64,000 nucleotides of DNA from Burkholderia arboris (GTDB lineage: Bacteria; Pseudomonadota; Gammaproteobacteria; Burkholderiales; Burkholderiaceae): assembly GCF_902499125.1 (NCBI RefSeq), contig NZ_CABVPX010000034.1, forward strand, positions 28,588-92,587, in the 5' to 3' direction. The position numbers and the translations under genes are program-made. The notes beneath the pieces were generated by a model. The model was not told where the DNA came from. It worked only from the letters and a program-made list of their open reading frames with translations, and did no database searches. Below, piece after piece: positions 52,815 to 62,316 of the stretch; position 1 is the stretch's first letter, and each line of letters begins with the position of its first letter.

Positions 52815-54767
52815 ATGTCGAACAGCCTTTTCCGAGTATATCGCGCGGTCGCGCTGACGCTTTCGGCCGCCGCGCTCGTCGCGGGTACGGCCGCGTGCGC
52901 CGCGCCGGGCGACGACACGGTCGCCGGGGATGACCAGATCTTCGTGCAGCTTCGCGAAGCCGCACGCCGCAACGACGCCGCGAAAGCCGCGCAGCTTGCG
53001 TCGATGATCCCGAATTATCCGGTCCCGTCCTACGTCGAGTATTTCCAGATCAAGCCGCAGCTGTTCGATTCGACGGGCCGTGCGCGCGTCGATGCGCCGG
53101 ACGCGCCCGTGCAGTCGTTCCTGCAGCGCTACGACGGCCAGGCGATCGCCGACCGCCTGCGCAACGACTACCTGCTCGTGCTCGGCGCGCGCCACGACTG
53201 GCGCAACTTCGACGACCAGTACAAGCGCTTCGTGCTCGACGACGACACGCAGGTCAAGTGCTATGCGCTCGAATCGCGCGCGGCGCGTGGCGAGAACGTC
53301 GGCGATGCGGCGCGAGCGTTGCTCGTCGAGCCGAAGAACTACGGCGACGCATGCGTCGACCTGATCACCGCGTTGACCGTCAACCAGCAGTTCACGAGCG
53401 ACGACGTGTGGCAGCAGGCACGCCTTGCGTACGAGCAGAACTACACGACGCTCGGCGGCAAGATCGTCGACGCGCTCGGCCCGCGCCCGGTCGGCTTCGA
53501 CCAGGCGACGAGCGCGCCGCCGCTGTACCTCGCGCGCGGCGTCGGCGCCGACGCGACGTCGCACCAGCTCGCGCTGATCGCGCTCGGCCGCATGGCGCGC
53601 AACGATCCGGATGCAGCCGCCGGCATGCTGACGACGGTCGCGCCTGCGCTGACCAAGCCGGAACAGGCGATCGCGTGGGGTGCGATCGGCTACCAGGGCG
53701 CGATCAAGCGCTCGCCGCTCGCATCGGTCTGGTACGCGAAATCCGCGAATGCGCCGCTGTCGAACCCGGGCTACGAATGGCGCACGCGCGCCGCGCTGCT
53801 CGCCGGCAACTGGCCGATGGTGCGCTGGTCGATCGAGCAGATGCCGCCGTCGCTGCGCAACGATCCGGCCTGGATCTACTGGCATGCGCGCGCGCTCAAG
53901 CAGAGCGGCGACACGCTGCAGGCGAACCAGGAATTCGAGCAGGTCGCCGGCCAGTTCAACTTCTACGGGCAGCTTGCCGGTGAAGAGCTTGGCCAGCGCA
54001 CGTCGATCCCGCCGCGCACGAAGGTGAGCGACGCCGAGATCGACGCGATGGGCAAGATTCCGGGCTTCGCGCTCGCGCAGCGCTTCTACGGGCTGAACCT
54101 GCGCCTCGAAGGCAACCGCGAATGGAACTGGCCGCTGCGCGGCATGACCGATCGCCAGCTGCTCGCGGCTGCCGAATACGGCAAGCGCGTCGAGCTGCTC
54201 GACCGCACGGTCAACACGGCCGACCGCACGAAGGCCGAGCACGACTTCACGCTGCGCTATCCGTCGCCGTACCGCAATATCGTCGAGCGCTATGCGCAAT
54301 CGACGGGCCTCGATGTCGAATGGGCGTACGGGCTGATCCGCCAGGAATCGCGCTTCATCATCAGCGCGCGTTCGTCGGTGGGCGCGGGCGGCCTGATGCA
54401 GCTGATGCCGGCAACGGCCCAGATGGTCGCGAAGAAGCTCGGCATGGGCACGATCACGCGCGCGCAGATGCACGACATCGATACCAACATCCAGCTCGGC
54501 ACCTGGTATCTGGCGGACATCTACAACAACTTCGACAGCTCGCCCGTGCTCGCCACCGCCGGCTACAACGCGGGCCCCGGCCGGCCGCGCCAGTGGCGCC
54601 AGGTGTTGACGCAGCCCGTCGAAGGCGCGATCTTCGCGGAGACGATTCCGTTCAACGAGACGCGCGACTACGTGAAGAACGTGCTGTCGAACACCGTCTA
54701 CTACGCGGCGCTCTTCGAGGGCAAGCCGCAGTCGTTGAAGAAACGCCTAGGCATGATCTCGCCCTGA
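52815..54767 (+). CDS. slt: Soluble lytic murein transglycosylase (Slt70 type)
   Basis: A 650-residue periplasmic enzyme that cleaves the glycan strand of peptidoglycan to 1,6-anhydro-muropeptides. A signal peptide covers residues 1-30 (LTLSAAALVAGTAACA). The Slt doughnut of helical repeats spans about residues 40-480. The catalytic Glu511 is in GLIRQESRFIISARSSVGAGGLMQLMPATAQ, and ATAGYNAGPGRPRQW follows. ATG 52815 gives the signal peptide. A possible -10 TATGCT lies at 52780-52785, within the start of fthC. Confidence 0.95.
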   Translation: MSNSLFRVYRAVALTLSAAALVAGTAACAAPGDDTVAGDDQIFVQLREAARRNDAAKAAQLASMIPNYPVPSYVEYFQIKPQLFDSTGRARVDAPDAPVQSFLQRYDGQAIADRLRNDYLLVLGARHDWRNFDDQYKRFVLDDDTQVKCYALESRAARGENVGDAARALLVEPKNYGDACVDLITALTVNQQFTSDDVWQQARLAYEQNYTTLGGKIVDALGPRPVGFDQATSAPPLYLARGVGADATSHQLALIALGRMARNDPDAAAGMLTTVAPALTKPEQAIAWGAIGYQGAIKRSPLASVWYAKSANAPLSNPGYEWRTRAALLAGNWPMVRWSIEQMPPSLRNDPAWIYWHARALKQSGDTLQANQEFEQVAGQFNFYGQLAGEELGQRTSIPPRTKVSDAEIDAMGKIPGFALAQRFYGLNLRLEGNREWNWPLRGMTDRQLLAAAEYGKRVELLDRTVNTADRTKAEHDFTLRYPSPYRNIVERYAQSTGLDVEWAYGLIRQESRFIISARSSVGAGGLMQLMPATAQMVAKKLGMGTITRAQMHDIDTNIQLGTWYLADIYNNFDSSPVLATAGYNAGPGRPRQWRQVLTQPVEGAIFAETIPFNETRDYVKNVLSNTVYYAALFEGKPQSLKKRLGMISP

Positions 54768-54780
54768 TACGCAATCTTCA

Positions 54781-54812
54781 CACTGCCGCGCGAGACGCGG
54801 CAGTGTTCTTTT
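54781..54812 (+). terminator. Intrinsic terminator after slt
   Basis: CACTGCCGCG (54781-54790) pairs perfectly with CGCGGCAGTG (54796-54805), loop CGAGA, tail TTCTTTT. It ends only 12 bp before the next start codon, so it may act partly as an attenuator for the downstream gene. Confidence 0.85.
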
Positions 54813-54824
54813 GAGGTCCCGAAC

Positions 54825-55784
54825 ATGGATCGCCAGACCGTCGCGCTGCTGGGCGGCACCGGCTTCATCGGCAGCCGGCTCGTCAATGCGCTGATCGACG
54901 CCGGCAAGCAGGTCCGGATCGCCACGCGCCGGCGCGACCACGCGCGCCACCTGCAGATGCTGCCGGTCGAGATCGTCGAACTCGACGCCCTCGACACGCG
55001 CACGCTCGCGCGCTTCGTCGCCGGCGCGCAGGCGGCGATCAACCTGGTCGGCGTGCTGCACGGCGGCCGCGGTACGCCGTACGGGCCCGGCTTCGAGCGC
55101 GCGCATGTCGCGCTGCCGGCCGCGCTGGCGAGCGCCTGCACCGAGGTTGGTGTGCGGCGCCTGCTGCACATGAGCGCGCTCGGCGCCGATTCGCACGGCC
55201 CGAGCATGTACCAGCGCTCGAAGGGCGACGGCGAGGCCGCGCTGCATGCGATCGCGGCGACCGATTCGCTCGCGCTGACGATCTTCCGCCCGTCGGTCGT
55301 GTTCGGCCCCGGCGACGCGTTCCTCAACACGTTCGCGAACCTGCAGCGTACGGTGCCCGTGCTGCCGCTCGCGATGCCCGATGCGCGCTTCCAGCCGGTG
55401 TTCGTCGGCGACGTCGTACGCGCGTTCGTGAACACGCTCGATCTCGCGGCCGCGCACGGCAAGACCTACGAACTCGGCGGCCCGACCGTCTATACGCTCG
55501 AGCAGCTGGTGCGCTATTGCGGCACGCTGGTCGGCCGGCAGGCACGCATCGTGCGGCTGCCCGACGCGCTCGCGCGGCTGCAGGCGAGCGTGTTCGAATG
55601 CCTGCCGGGCGAGCCCGTGCTCACGCGCGACAATCTCGCGACGTTGTCGGTGCCGAACGTGCTGTCGGGGCCGCTCGCGCCGGAACTCGGGATCTCGCCC
55701 GCGAGTCTCGAAAGCATTGCACCCGCGTATCTCGGCGAAGCCACGAAGCGCTCGCGGTTCGACTGGTTCCGCTCGCGCCGCTAG
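54825..55784 (+). CDS. Complex I NDUFA9-subunit-like NAD(P)-binding protein
   Basis: A 319-residue atypical short-chain dehydrogenase (NmrA/NDUFA9-like). The N-terminal VALLGGTGFIGSRLVNALIDAG is the dinucleotide-binding motif. MSALGADSHGPSMYQRSKGDGEAAL has the YxxxK-like pair, and FRPSVVFGPGDAFLNTFA follows. Bacterial members are annotated complex I NDUFA9 subunit family, but a role in complex I is unproven in bacteria. TTGAGG precedes ATG 54825 just behind the slt terminator. Confidence 0.88.
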   Translation: MDRQTVALLGGTGFIGSRLVNALIDAGKQVRIATRRRDHARHLQMLPVEIVELDALDTRTLARFVAGAQAAINLVGVLHGGRGTPYGPGFERAHVALPAALASACTEVGVRRLLHMSALGADSHGPSMYQRSKGDGEAALHAIAATDSLALTIFRPSVVFGPGDAFLNTFANLQRTVPVLPLAMPDARFQPVFVGDVVRAFVNTLDLAAAHGKTYELGGPTVYTLEQLVRYCGTLVGRQARIVRLPDALARLQASVFECLPGEPVLTRDNLATLSVPNVLSGPLAPELGISPASLESIAPAYLGEATKRSRFDWFRSRR

Positions 55785-55850
55785 CGCCCGCGCGGAGCGC
55801 CGCCGTCCGGCCCCTTTCCCTTTCCTTTTCGCGTTGTCCGGAACCCCGTC

Positions 55851-56498
55851 ATGAAACTCGTCATTGGTGACAAGAATTACTCGTCGTGGTCGATGCGGCC
55901 GTGGCTGCTGCTCGCGCATTTCGGCATCCCGTTCGACGAGATCGCGGTCGAGCTGCGCCGCGACGATACGGCCGCGCGTATCCGCGAATACTCGCCGACC
56001 GGCAAGGTGCCGTGCCTGATCGACGACCACGGCATCGCGATCTGGGATTCGCTCGCGATCGCCGAGACGCTCGCCGAGCGCTATCCGCAGTTCCCGATGT
56101 GGCCGGCCGATCCGCTCGAGCGCGCGCATGCCCGCTGCGTGTCGGCCGAGATGCATTCGGGCTTCGCGGCGCTGCGTACGCAGATGGGCATGAACGTGCG
56201 CGCGTCGATGCCGGGGCGCGGCGCGACGCCGGACGCGCTCGCCGATGTCGCGCGCATCGATGCGCTGTGGAGCGCGTGCCTCGAGGCGTCGGGCGGGCCG
56301 TTCCTGTTCGGCGAATTCGGGATCGCCGATGCGATGTACGCGCCTGTCGTCATGCGCTTCAACACGTACGCGCCGGGCCTGTCACCGGACGCGGCCGGCT
56401 ATGCGGCACGCGTGACGGCACTGCCGGCCGTGCAGCGCTGGATCGACGCCGCGCGCCGCGAAACGAACGTGATCGCCGAATACGAGCCGACGCCATGA
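55851..56498 (+). CDS. Glutathione S-transferase family protein
   Basis: A 215-residue protein. The N-terminal thioredoxin-like domain starts LVIGDKNYSSWSMRPWLLL, in which the NYSSWSMRPW serine is the likely catalytic residue. TGKVPCLIDDHGIAIWDSLAIAETLAER is the glutathione-binding part (cis-Pro and Asp-Ser). The C-terminal domain is helical. It belongs to the YfcF/maleylacetoacetate isomerase-like group. Its stop overlaps the start of cca. Confidence 0.9.
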   Translation: MKLVIGDKNYSSWSMRPWLLLAHFGIPFDEIAVELRRDDTAARIREYSPTGKVPCLIDDHGIAIWDSLAIAETLAERYPQFPMWPADPLERAHARCVSAEMHSGFAALRTQMGMNVRASMPGRGATPDALADVARIDALWSACLEASGGPFLFGEFGIADAMYAPVVMRFNTYAPGLSPDAAGYAARVTALPAVQRWIDAARRETNVIAEYEPTP

Positions 56499-57736
56499 AT
56501 ATCTACGCAGTAGGCGGCGCGATCCGCGACGAATTGCTCGGCGTGCCCGTGCAGGACCGCGACTACGTGGTGGTCGGCGCGACGCCCGAGCAGATGGCCG
56601 CGCAGGGCTTCCGGCCGGTCGGCAAGGATTTCCCGGTGTTCCTGCATCCGCAGACGCAGGAGGAGTACGCGCTGGCGCGCACCGAGCGCAAGACGGCGGC
56701 TGGCTATCACGGGTTCCAGTTCCATTACGCGCCGGACGTGACGCTCGACGAGGATCTCGCGCGGCGCGACCTGACGGTCAACGCGATGGCGCGCGAGGTG
56801 AGCCCGGAAGGCGCGCTGGTCGGGCCCGTGATCGATCCGTTCGACGGGCAGGCCGACCTGCGCGCGCGCGTGTTCCGGCACGTCAGCGACGCGTTCGTCG
56901 AGGATCCGGTGCGGATCCTGCGCATTGCGCGTTTCGCCGCACGGTTCGCGGATTTCACGGTGGCGGACGAAACGCTCGCGCTGATGCGGCGGATGGCCGA
57001 TGCGGGCGAAGTCGACGCGCTCGTGCCCGAGCGCGTGTGGCAGGAAATCGCGCGCGGGCTGATGGAGGCGAAGCCGTCGCGGATGTTCGCGGTGCTGCGC
57101 GAATGCGGCGCGCTCGCGCGCATCCTGCCCGAGGTCGACGCGCTGTGGGGCGTGCCGCAGCGCGCCGATTACCACCCGGAAGTCGATACCGGCGTGCACG
57201 TGATGATGGTCGTCGACTATGCGGCGAAGCAGGGCTATTCGCTGGCGGTGCGCTTCGCGGCGCTCACGCACGATCTCGGCAAGGCGACGACGCCCGCCGA
57301 CGTGCTGCCGCGCCACGTCGGTCACGAGGGGCGCAGCGTCGACCTGCTCAAGCCGTTGTGCGAGCGGCTGCGGGTGCCGAACGAATGCCGCGATCTCGCG
57401 CTGGTGGTCGCGCGCGAGCACGGCAACCTGCATCGCGTGATGGAGATGGGCGCGGCCGCGCTGGTGCGGCTGTTCGAGCGCAGCGACGCGCTGCGCAAGC
57501 CGGCGCGTTTCGCCGAGCTGCTGCAGGCATGCGAATCGGATGCGCGCGGGCGGCTCGGGCTCGACGCGCAGCCGTATCCGCAGGCCGAGCGGCTGCGCGT
57601 CGCGCTCGCGGCCGCGCGCAGCGTCGACGCCGGCGCGATCGCGCGCGGCATCGGCAACGATACCGAGAAGATCAAGGAGGCCGTGCATCGCGCGCGGATC
57701 CAGGCTGTCGCGCAGGCGCTTGCGATCGGCGAATAG
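56495..57736 (+). CDS. cca: Multifunctional CCA tRNA nucleotidyltransferase
   Basis: A 413-residue class II enzyme that adds or repairs the 3' CCA of tRNAs. The N-terminal YAVGGAIRDELLGVPVQDRDYVVVGATPEQM holds the active-site Asp pair. EEYALARTERKT and the RRDLTVNAMA motif select C and A. RILRIARFAARF is the neck, and an HD domain with LTHDLGKATTP (about residue 255) gives phosphatase/2',3'-cyclic phosphodiesterase activity, as in E. coli. ATG 56495 overlaps the GST gene. Confidence 0.96.
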   Translation: MNIYAVGGAIRDELLGVPVQDRDYVVVGATPEQMAAQGFRPVGKDFPVFLHPQTQEEYALARTERKTAAGYHGFQFHYAPDVTLDEDLARRDLTVNAMAREVSPEGALVGPVIDPFDGQADLRARVFRHVSDAFVEDPVRILRIARFAARFADFTVADETLALMRRMADAGEVDALVPERVWQEIARGLMEAKPSRMFAVLRECGALARILPEVDALWGVPQRADYHPEVDTGVHVMMVVDYAAKQGYSLAVRFAALTHDLGKATTPADVLPRHVGHEGRSVDLLKPLCERLRVPNECRDLALVVAREHGNLHRVMEMGAAALVRLFERSDALRKPARFAELLQACESDARGRLGLDAQPYPQAERLRVALAAARSVDAGAIARGIGNDTEKIKEAVHRARIQAVAQALAIGE

Positions 57737-57774
57737 GCGCGGGACGGGCGCGCGGCGTGCGCGCCCGCCAGCCG

Positions 57775-58554
57775 TTACGACTTCTTCTTGCGTGACGGGG
57801 TGGCGGCGGCCGGGCGTTTGCCGGCGGCGGCGCGCGGCTTTGCCGACGCCTTCTTTTCCGCCGCGCCGGCTTTGGCCGGCCGTGCCGCATCCGCGTCGCG
57901 ATCGCCCTGTTTGGGCAGCGGCGCGCGGCGGCTCACACGCGGCTCGCCGGGCTTCGACTGCCGGATTTCCGTCGTCGCGGACAAGAATTTTGCGCAACTG
58001 TCGTCGAACAGCGGCAGCGTGCTGACCGCGATCAGCTCGGCCGGCCCGTCGCCGACGTTGGCCACGCGATGCCGCTTGCGCGCGTCGAAGTGCAGCGAGT
58101 CGCCGGGCGTCAGCGGGTAATCCTTCTTGCCGACCGTGTAGCAGATGCGGCCGGCCAGCACGTAGACGAATTCGTCGCCGCCGTGCGCCACCCATTCCGA
58201 GCGGTAGCCTTCCATCATCTGCACCTTCAGCGCGTTGATCTGACTGCCGTCGAACGTGGTGGAGAGCCGCTCGTACCACTGCGACGTGGCGTCGAGCGCG
58301 TACGGCTCGCGGCTGCCTTCATGCGAATCGGGCTGCGCCTGGCGCGGCTGGTCGATCAGCGCGCCGAGCGGCACGCCCAGCGCCTTCGCGACGTTGACGA
58401 GCGACGACAGCGAGATGCCCGTGAGATGGCGCTCGACCTGCGACAGGAACCCGACCGACAGTTTCGCTTCGGTCGCGACTTCCAGCAGCGTCTTCTTCGC
58501 TTCCCGGCGCAGGCGGCGAATGCGCTGGCCGATACGCATGATGTCTGAATCCAT
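57775..58554 (-). CDS. XRE-family regulator with cupin domain and basic tail
   Basis: A 259-residue regulator. The N-terminal helix-turn-helix (MRIGQRIRRLRREAKKTLLEVATEAKLSVGFLSQVERHLTGISLSSLVNVAKALGV) is joined to a C-terminal cupin (about residues 95-190; HGGDEFVYVLAGRICYTVGKKDYPLTPGDSLHFDARKRHRVAN). It is followed by an unusual Lys/Ala/Arg-rich tail of about 60 residues ending SRKKKS. Such regulators sense a small ligand in the cupin. ATG 58554 is used, and an upstream TTG (58572) is possible. It is divergent from the M24 peptidase. Confidence 0.9.
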   Translation of the reverse strand: MDSDIMRIGQRIRRLRREAKKTLLEVATEAKLSVGFLSQVERHLTGISLSSLVNVAKALGVPLGALIDQPRQAQPDSHEGSREPYALDATSQWYERLSTTFDGSQINALKVQMMEGYRSEWVAHGGDEFVYVLAGRICYTVGKKDYPLTPGDSLHFDARKRHRVANVGDGPAELIAVSTLPLFDDSCAKFLSATTEIRQSKPGEPRVSRRAPLPKQGDRDADAARPAKAGAAEKKASAKPRAAAGKRPAAATPSRKKKS

Positions 58555-58716
58555 GAATCTCTTTCGTGGCAACGAGTCGGGACGCGGGCGGAAGGGCGGT
58601 GCAGCCGCCGGGACGACGAGGCGCGCGCATTGTACCGCGCGGTGCCGCCGGGCGAATTCACGTTGTGCCCGGATGCGCAGGCATCACGCCGATTTTAGTC
58701 CTACGAAAATTTCAGC
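58555..58716. other. Divergent promoter region, regulator side
   Basis: Part of the 376-bp region between the XRE-cupin regulator and the aminopeptidase. It contains the leftward regulator promoter and an AT-rich patch, GAAAATTTC, at 58705-58713. No gene is supported. The rightward promoter is given separately. Confidence 0.4.
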
Positions 58717-58745
58717 TTGACCTCAATTTCCGCGTGCTCTAGATT
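58717..58745 (+). promoter_or_regulatory. Promoter of the M24 aminopeptidase gene
   Basis: TTGACC (58717-58722), a 17-bp spacer and TAGATT (58740-58745) form a good sigma-70 promoter, about 185 bp upstream of ATG 58931. The near-palindromic GAAAATTTC just before the -35 (58705-58713) could bind the divergent XRE-cupin regulator. Confidence 0.6.
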
Positions 58746-58930
58746 CTGTCGCGCATCAAACAAAGTTAAGTGAGACAAAAATCCCCCAAAGGCCTGCCGC
58801 CGGAACGGCACCGCAGCCCGGCCGCGCGCCGGGCCGGGCGTCATCCGCGCCGCGTCGGCGTGTCGTTTCAGGCATGCGCCATGCCACGACACGCCGCCAG
58901 CCGCCGACTACAACGAATAACGGGCATCCG

Positions 58931-60781
58931 ATGATCGATCGACTGAAATACAGCTTCTCCGGCCTTCCCCCGTACGACGCGTCCGTCGCCGACACGCAAG
59001 CCGGCCTGTCGCGCCTGCTCGACGTTGCGCGGCTCGACGCGGTGGTCGTCACGTCGCAGGACGAGTACGTGACCGAGTACCTGCCGCGCAGCAACAACCC
59101 GCGCTACGCGGTGTCCGGCTTCGACGGCTCGGCGGGCTGCGGGATCTTCCTGAGCGCGGCGACCGCGCAGGCGCTGGACCTGCCGCCGTTCGTGCTGTTC
59201 GTCGATGGCCGCTATCACCTGCAGGCCGAGCAGCAGTGCGATCCGGCGCGCGTGCGTATCGAGAAGCTCGGGATGAACGTGACGATCTGGCAGGCGATGG
59301 CCGACTGGCTGGTCGCGCATGCGAGCCGGCTCGCGCGAGTCGGCTACGACGCGCTGCGGATCAGCGTCGGGCAGCGCGACCGGCTGTTCGCGCAGACGCA
59401 GGCCGCATCGCTCGACTGGACGAGCCTCGCCGGTCGCGAGATCGACCGCGCGATCGCGCTGCCGGGCTGGATCGTCGAACGGCCGATCTTCGAGGTGCCG
59501 GAAGCAATGACCGGCCTGAGCGTCGCCCAGAACCTCGACACGCTGAACCGCCGGCTCGCCGCGCATACCGGCGCGGCCGACGGCAAGACCGCGTTCTTCT
59601 CGTGCGCATCGGACGATCTCGCGTACCTGCTGAACAGCCGCGGCTATCACATCCCGAATGCGTCGTCGCACCTCGGCTTCCTATTCGCGGTCGGCGGGCA
59701 GGTGGCGCTGTTCCTGCCGGAAGGCTGCGACCGCTGCGAGGTCGCGCTTGATTCGTATCCGGCGCTGCACGTGATCCGGCGCGATGTGGCGGCGCTCGAG
59801 CGCTTTCTCGCGCCGTTCGCGGTCGAGCACGTGTGCTACGGCTTCGAATCGGTGAACTGCGCGCTCGTCGACGCGGTGCGGCGTGTGTGGCCGCACGCGC
59901 GGCATGCCGATTTCAACCCGGTCGAGGCGATGCGGGCGAGCAAGACGCCGGCGGTGCTCGACCGGTTTCGCGACGCGTTTGCGCGCAGCTCCGCGGCGAT
60001 CGCCGAAACGATGCGCTGGGCGAAGGCCGGCGAGCCGGGCGCGCGCCACACCGAATACGACCTCGCGCGTACGATCAACGACGCGTATGGCGCGCGCTCG
60101 GCCGTCGCGCTGACGTTCCCGTCGATCGCGGCGAACGGCGCGAACAGCGCCTTCGCGCATTACACGGCGGCGAGCGCCAGCGTCGAGCTGACCGAAGGCG
60201 AACTCGTGCTGCTCGACAGCGGCGCGTACTACGAAGCCGGTTTCGCGACGGACTGCACGCGCGTCGTGCTGCGCCGGACGCATCCGGAGACGGTCGCGCA
60301 GCCGTGGCAGCGCGAGATCTACACCGTCGCGCTGAAGGCCTGCATCAAGGGGCTCGTCACGCGCTTTCCGGCCACCGCGAAGGGCGGCGACGTCGATGCG
60401 CTCGTGCGGCAGGTGTGCCGCGACCACGGCCACGATTTCGGCCACGGCACCGGGCACGGCGTCGGGATTCACGTCCACGAGGGCGGCGTGCGGTTCGCGC
60501 CGGGCGCGCAGTACGGGCTGGTGCCGAATGCGGTGATTTCGGTCGAACCGGGCATCTACCTGGCGGGCAAGGGCGGTGTGCGGATCGAGAACATCGTGAT
60601 CGTCCGGCCGGACGACGCGCAGCCGGACACCGTGACGTTCGAGAACATCGTGACGGTCGGCTACGACTGGGACCTGATCGATCTCGACCTGCTCGACGAT
60701 GGCGAGCGCGCGTACCTGCGCGACTACGAGCGGCTGTGCGTGGAGCGCGGCACGCAGGTCACCGCGTGTCCGCTGTTGTAA
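58931..60781 (+). CDS. M24B family aminopeptidase P
   Basis: A 616-residue three-domain Xaa-Pro aminopeptidase, cytosolic, removing N-terminal residues that precede proline. Two N-terminal creatinase-like domains (about residues 1-320) precede the pita-bread catalytic domain. Dinuclear metal ligands are visible: Asp429 (LLDSGAYY), Asp441 (TDCTR), His509 (GHGTGHGVG), Glu539 (VEPGIY) and Glu553 (RIENIV). It ends with the long C-terminal block typical of the eukaryote-like large form. It is convergent with the GDSL phospholipase gene, with 19 bp between stops. Confidence 0.94.
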   Translation: MIDRLKYSFSGLPPYDASVADTQAGLSRLLDVARLDAVVVTSQDEYVTEYLPRSNNPRYAVSGFDGSAGCGIFLSAATAQALDLPPFVLFVDGRYHLQAEQQCDPARVRIEKLGMNVTIWQAMADWLVAHASRLARVGYDALRISVGQRDRLFAQTQAASLDWTSLAGREIDRAIALPGWIVERPIFEVPEAMTGLSVAQNLDTLNRRLAAHTGAADGKTAFFSCASDDLAYLLNSRGYHIPNASSHLGFLFAVGGQVALFLPEGCDRCEVALDSYPALHVIRRDVAALERFLAPFAVEHVCYGFESVNCALVDAVRRVWPHARHADFNPVEAMRASKTPAVLDRFRDAFARSSAAIAETMRWAKAGEPGARHTEYDLARTINDAYGARSAVALTFPSIAANGANSAFAHYTAASASVELTEGELVLLDSGAYYEAGFATDCTRVVLRRTHPETVAQPWQREIYTVALKACIKGLVTRFPATAKGGDVDALVRQVCRDHGHDFGHGTGHGVGIHVHEGGVRFAPGAQYGLVPNAVISVEPGIYLAGKGGVRIENIVIVRPDDAQPDTVTFENIVTVGYDWDLIDLDLLDDGERAYLRDYERLCVERGTQVTACPLL

Positions 60782-60800
60782 GCGCAGCCGCCCGCGTCGA

Positions 60801-62156
60801 TCAGTTCAGCAGGCGCGCGCGCACGAACGGCGCGATCTGCTCGGCGAGCCACGCGTGCGTACGCGTCGTCGGGTGCAGCGTGTCCCAGAACACGAAGCGC
60901 GCCGGATCGCGACAGTCCGCACGCGGCGTCTGTGCGGCCATGTAGGTGAGCGACGACGGTTTCGGAATGTCGAGGCACGAGCGCTTCGCGTCGTCGAAGC
61001 CGAATGTCGCAGGATGGCTCAGCAGGTCGTCGAACAGCGCATACGCGTCGAACACCTCGAGCCGCAGCGTCGCGCCGTAGCGGGCGCGCAGCGCGGCGGC
61101 CGCGTCGGCGAGGCGCCGGTTGTAGTCCTTGACCTGCGCGGCGACGCTCGCCGTGTCGGCGCGGGTCGCGAACACCGGCGCGCGCGACACGTCGGGCAGC
61201 GTGACGAGCATGATCCGCGTCGCGCCGGCCGCGGCGAGCCGTTCGAGGCTGTCGCGCACCGCATTCGCCGCCTGCTCGGGCGAGCGCCCGTAGTTCACGA
61301 GATCGTTGCCGCCCGCGAACACCGCGAACAGCGTGTTGGCCGGCCGGTAGTCCGGTGCGCGCTCCATGTATTCGCGCCACGAGTCGATCTGCTGCACGAG
61401 GCCCGGCACGACGAGGTGCTGGTCGGTTGCCGCACCGCCGATCGCCCAGTTGTAGAACGGCAGCCGCAGCGCGTTCGCGAGATATTCGGCCCACACCGGG
61501 CCGTTGCTGAAGCGCCCCGCATGCCAGCTCGTGCCGTTCGGCAGCTTCCACTGGCTCGCGTTGAACATGTTCTGGGTGTCGGACAGGCTGTCGCCGAACA
61601 CGATCAGCTTGTTGACGCGCGCGTCCTGCTGCGCGGCATCGATGGTCCATACCGTGTAGTTGAACGACAGCGCGTTGTTGGCCGCGACCGCCTGCGTGAG
61701 GCCGGACTGGATGCCTTTCGCCGCCAGCGTCGTGCGGCACACGTCGGCGAGCGTGTCCTGCGACGTCGTGCTGTAGAACATGTTCTTCCACTGCGTGACG
61801 CCGTCGGCCCACCAGTAGCCGGGCACGCGATACCAGTCGCCGCCGGCGGGGTCGCGCGCCCATTCGTAGTTCGCGGCGGGCTTCAGCGGATCCGCGTCGA
61901 TCCGGTACCAGCAGCGCAGGTACGTGTAGGTGTCGGACCCGCGTCGCGCTGCGCGCAGTGACGCGCCAGGCGCGCGCGAAGCGGCCGGCGGCGCGACGTC
62001 GGGGCCGGCCGGCGACAACGACATGTTGCCCGTCGGCGTGGGCAGCGGCGCGGAGCCGGCGGCATGGGCGGCGGGGAGCGTCAGTGCGGCGCCGAGCGCC
62101 GCGACGGCGGAAACGGCAACGACACGGGATGACAACGGAATGCGGAAACAAGACAT
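60801..62156 (-). CDS. Secreted GDSL phospholipase, thermolabile hemolysin-like
   Basis: A 451-residue SGNH/GDSL hydrolase. A signal peptide (ALGAALTLPAAHAAG) is followed by a domain with DTYTYLRCWYRIDADP, as seen in Vibrio thermolabile (lecithin-dependent) hemolysin. The catalytic domain has VFGDSLSDTQNMFNASQW (Ser190), a GGND block (Asn284), and WDTLHPT with Asp425 and His428. These enzymes act as phospholipase A/lysophospholipase or glycerophospholipid:cholesterol acyltransferase. AGAGGG precedes ATG 62156. It lies 160 bp after flgN on the same strand. Confidence 0.9.
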   Translation of the reverse strand: MSCFRIPLSSRVVAVSAVAALGAALTLPAAHAAGSAPLPTPTGNMSLSPAGPDVAPPAASRAPGASLRAARRGSDTYTYLRCWYRIDADPLKPAANYEWARDPAGGDWYRVPGYWWADGVTQWKNMFYSTTSQDTLADVCRTTLAAKGIQSGLTQAVAANNALSFNYTVWTIDAAQQDARVNKLIVFGDSLSDTQNMFNASQWKLPNGTSWHAGRFSNGPVWAEYLANALRLPFYNWAIGGAATDQHLVVPGLVQQIDSWREYMERAPDYRPANTLFAVFAGGNDLVNYGRSPEQAANAVRDSLERLAAAGATRIMLVTLPDVSRAPVFATRADTASVAAQVKDYNRRLADAAAALRARYGATLRLEVFDAYALFDDLLSHPATFGFDDAKRSCLDIPKPSSLTYMAAQTPRADCRDPARFVFWDTLHPTTRTHAWLAEQIAPFVRARLLN

Positions 62157-62316
62157 GCGGCCCTCTTCTGATTGTTGTGACGGGACGGCGGCGCGGCTGC
62201 GCGGCCGTGTATCGGAAGGGACCGTGAGTGCCGGGCTCGGGCCCGGTCTGTCGAAACCTGAAATGCCGCGGACGGCGGCGGGAGGCGGTTGGTGCGGTGG
62301 CGGCGGAGCCGGCCGG

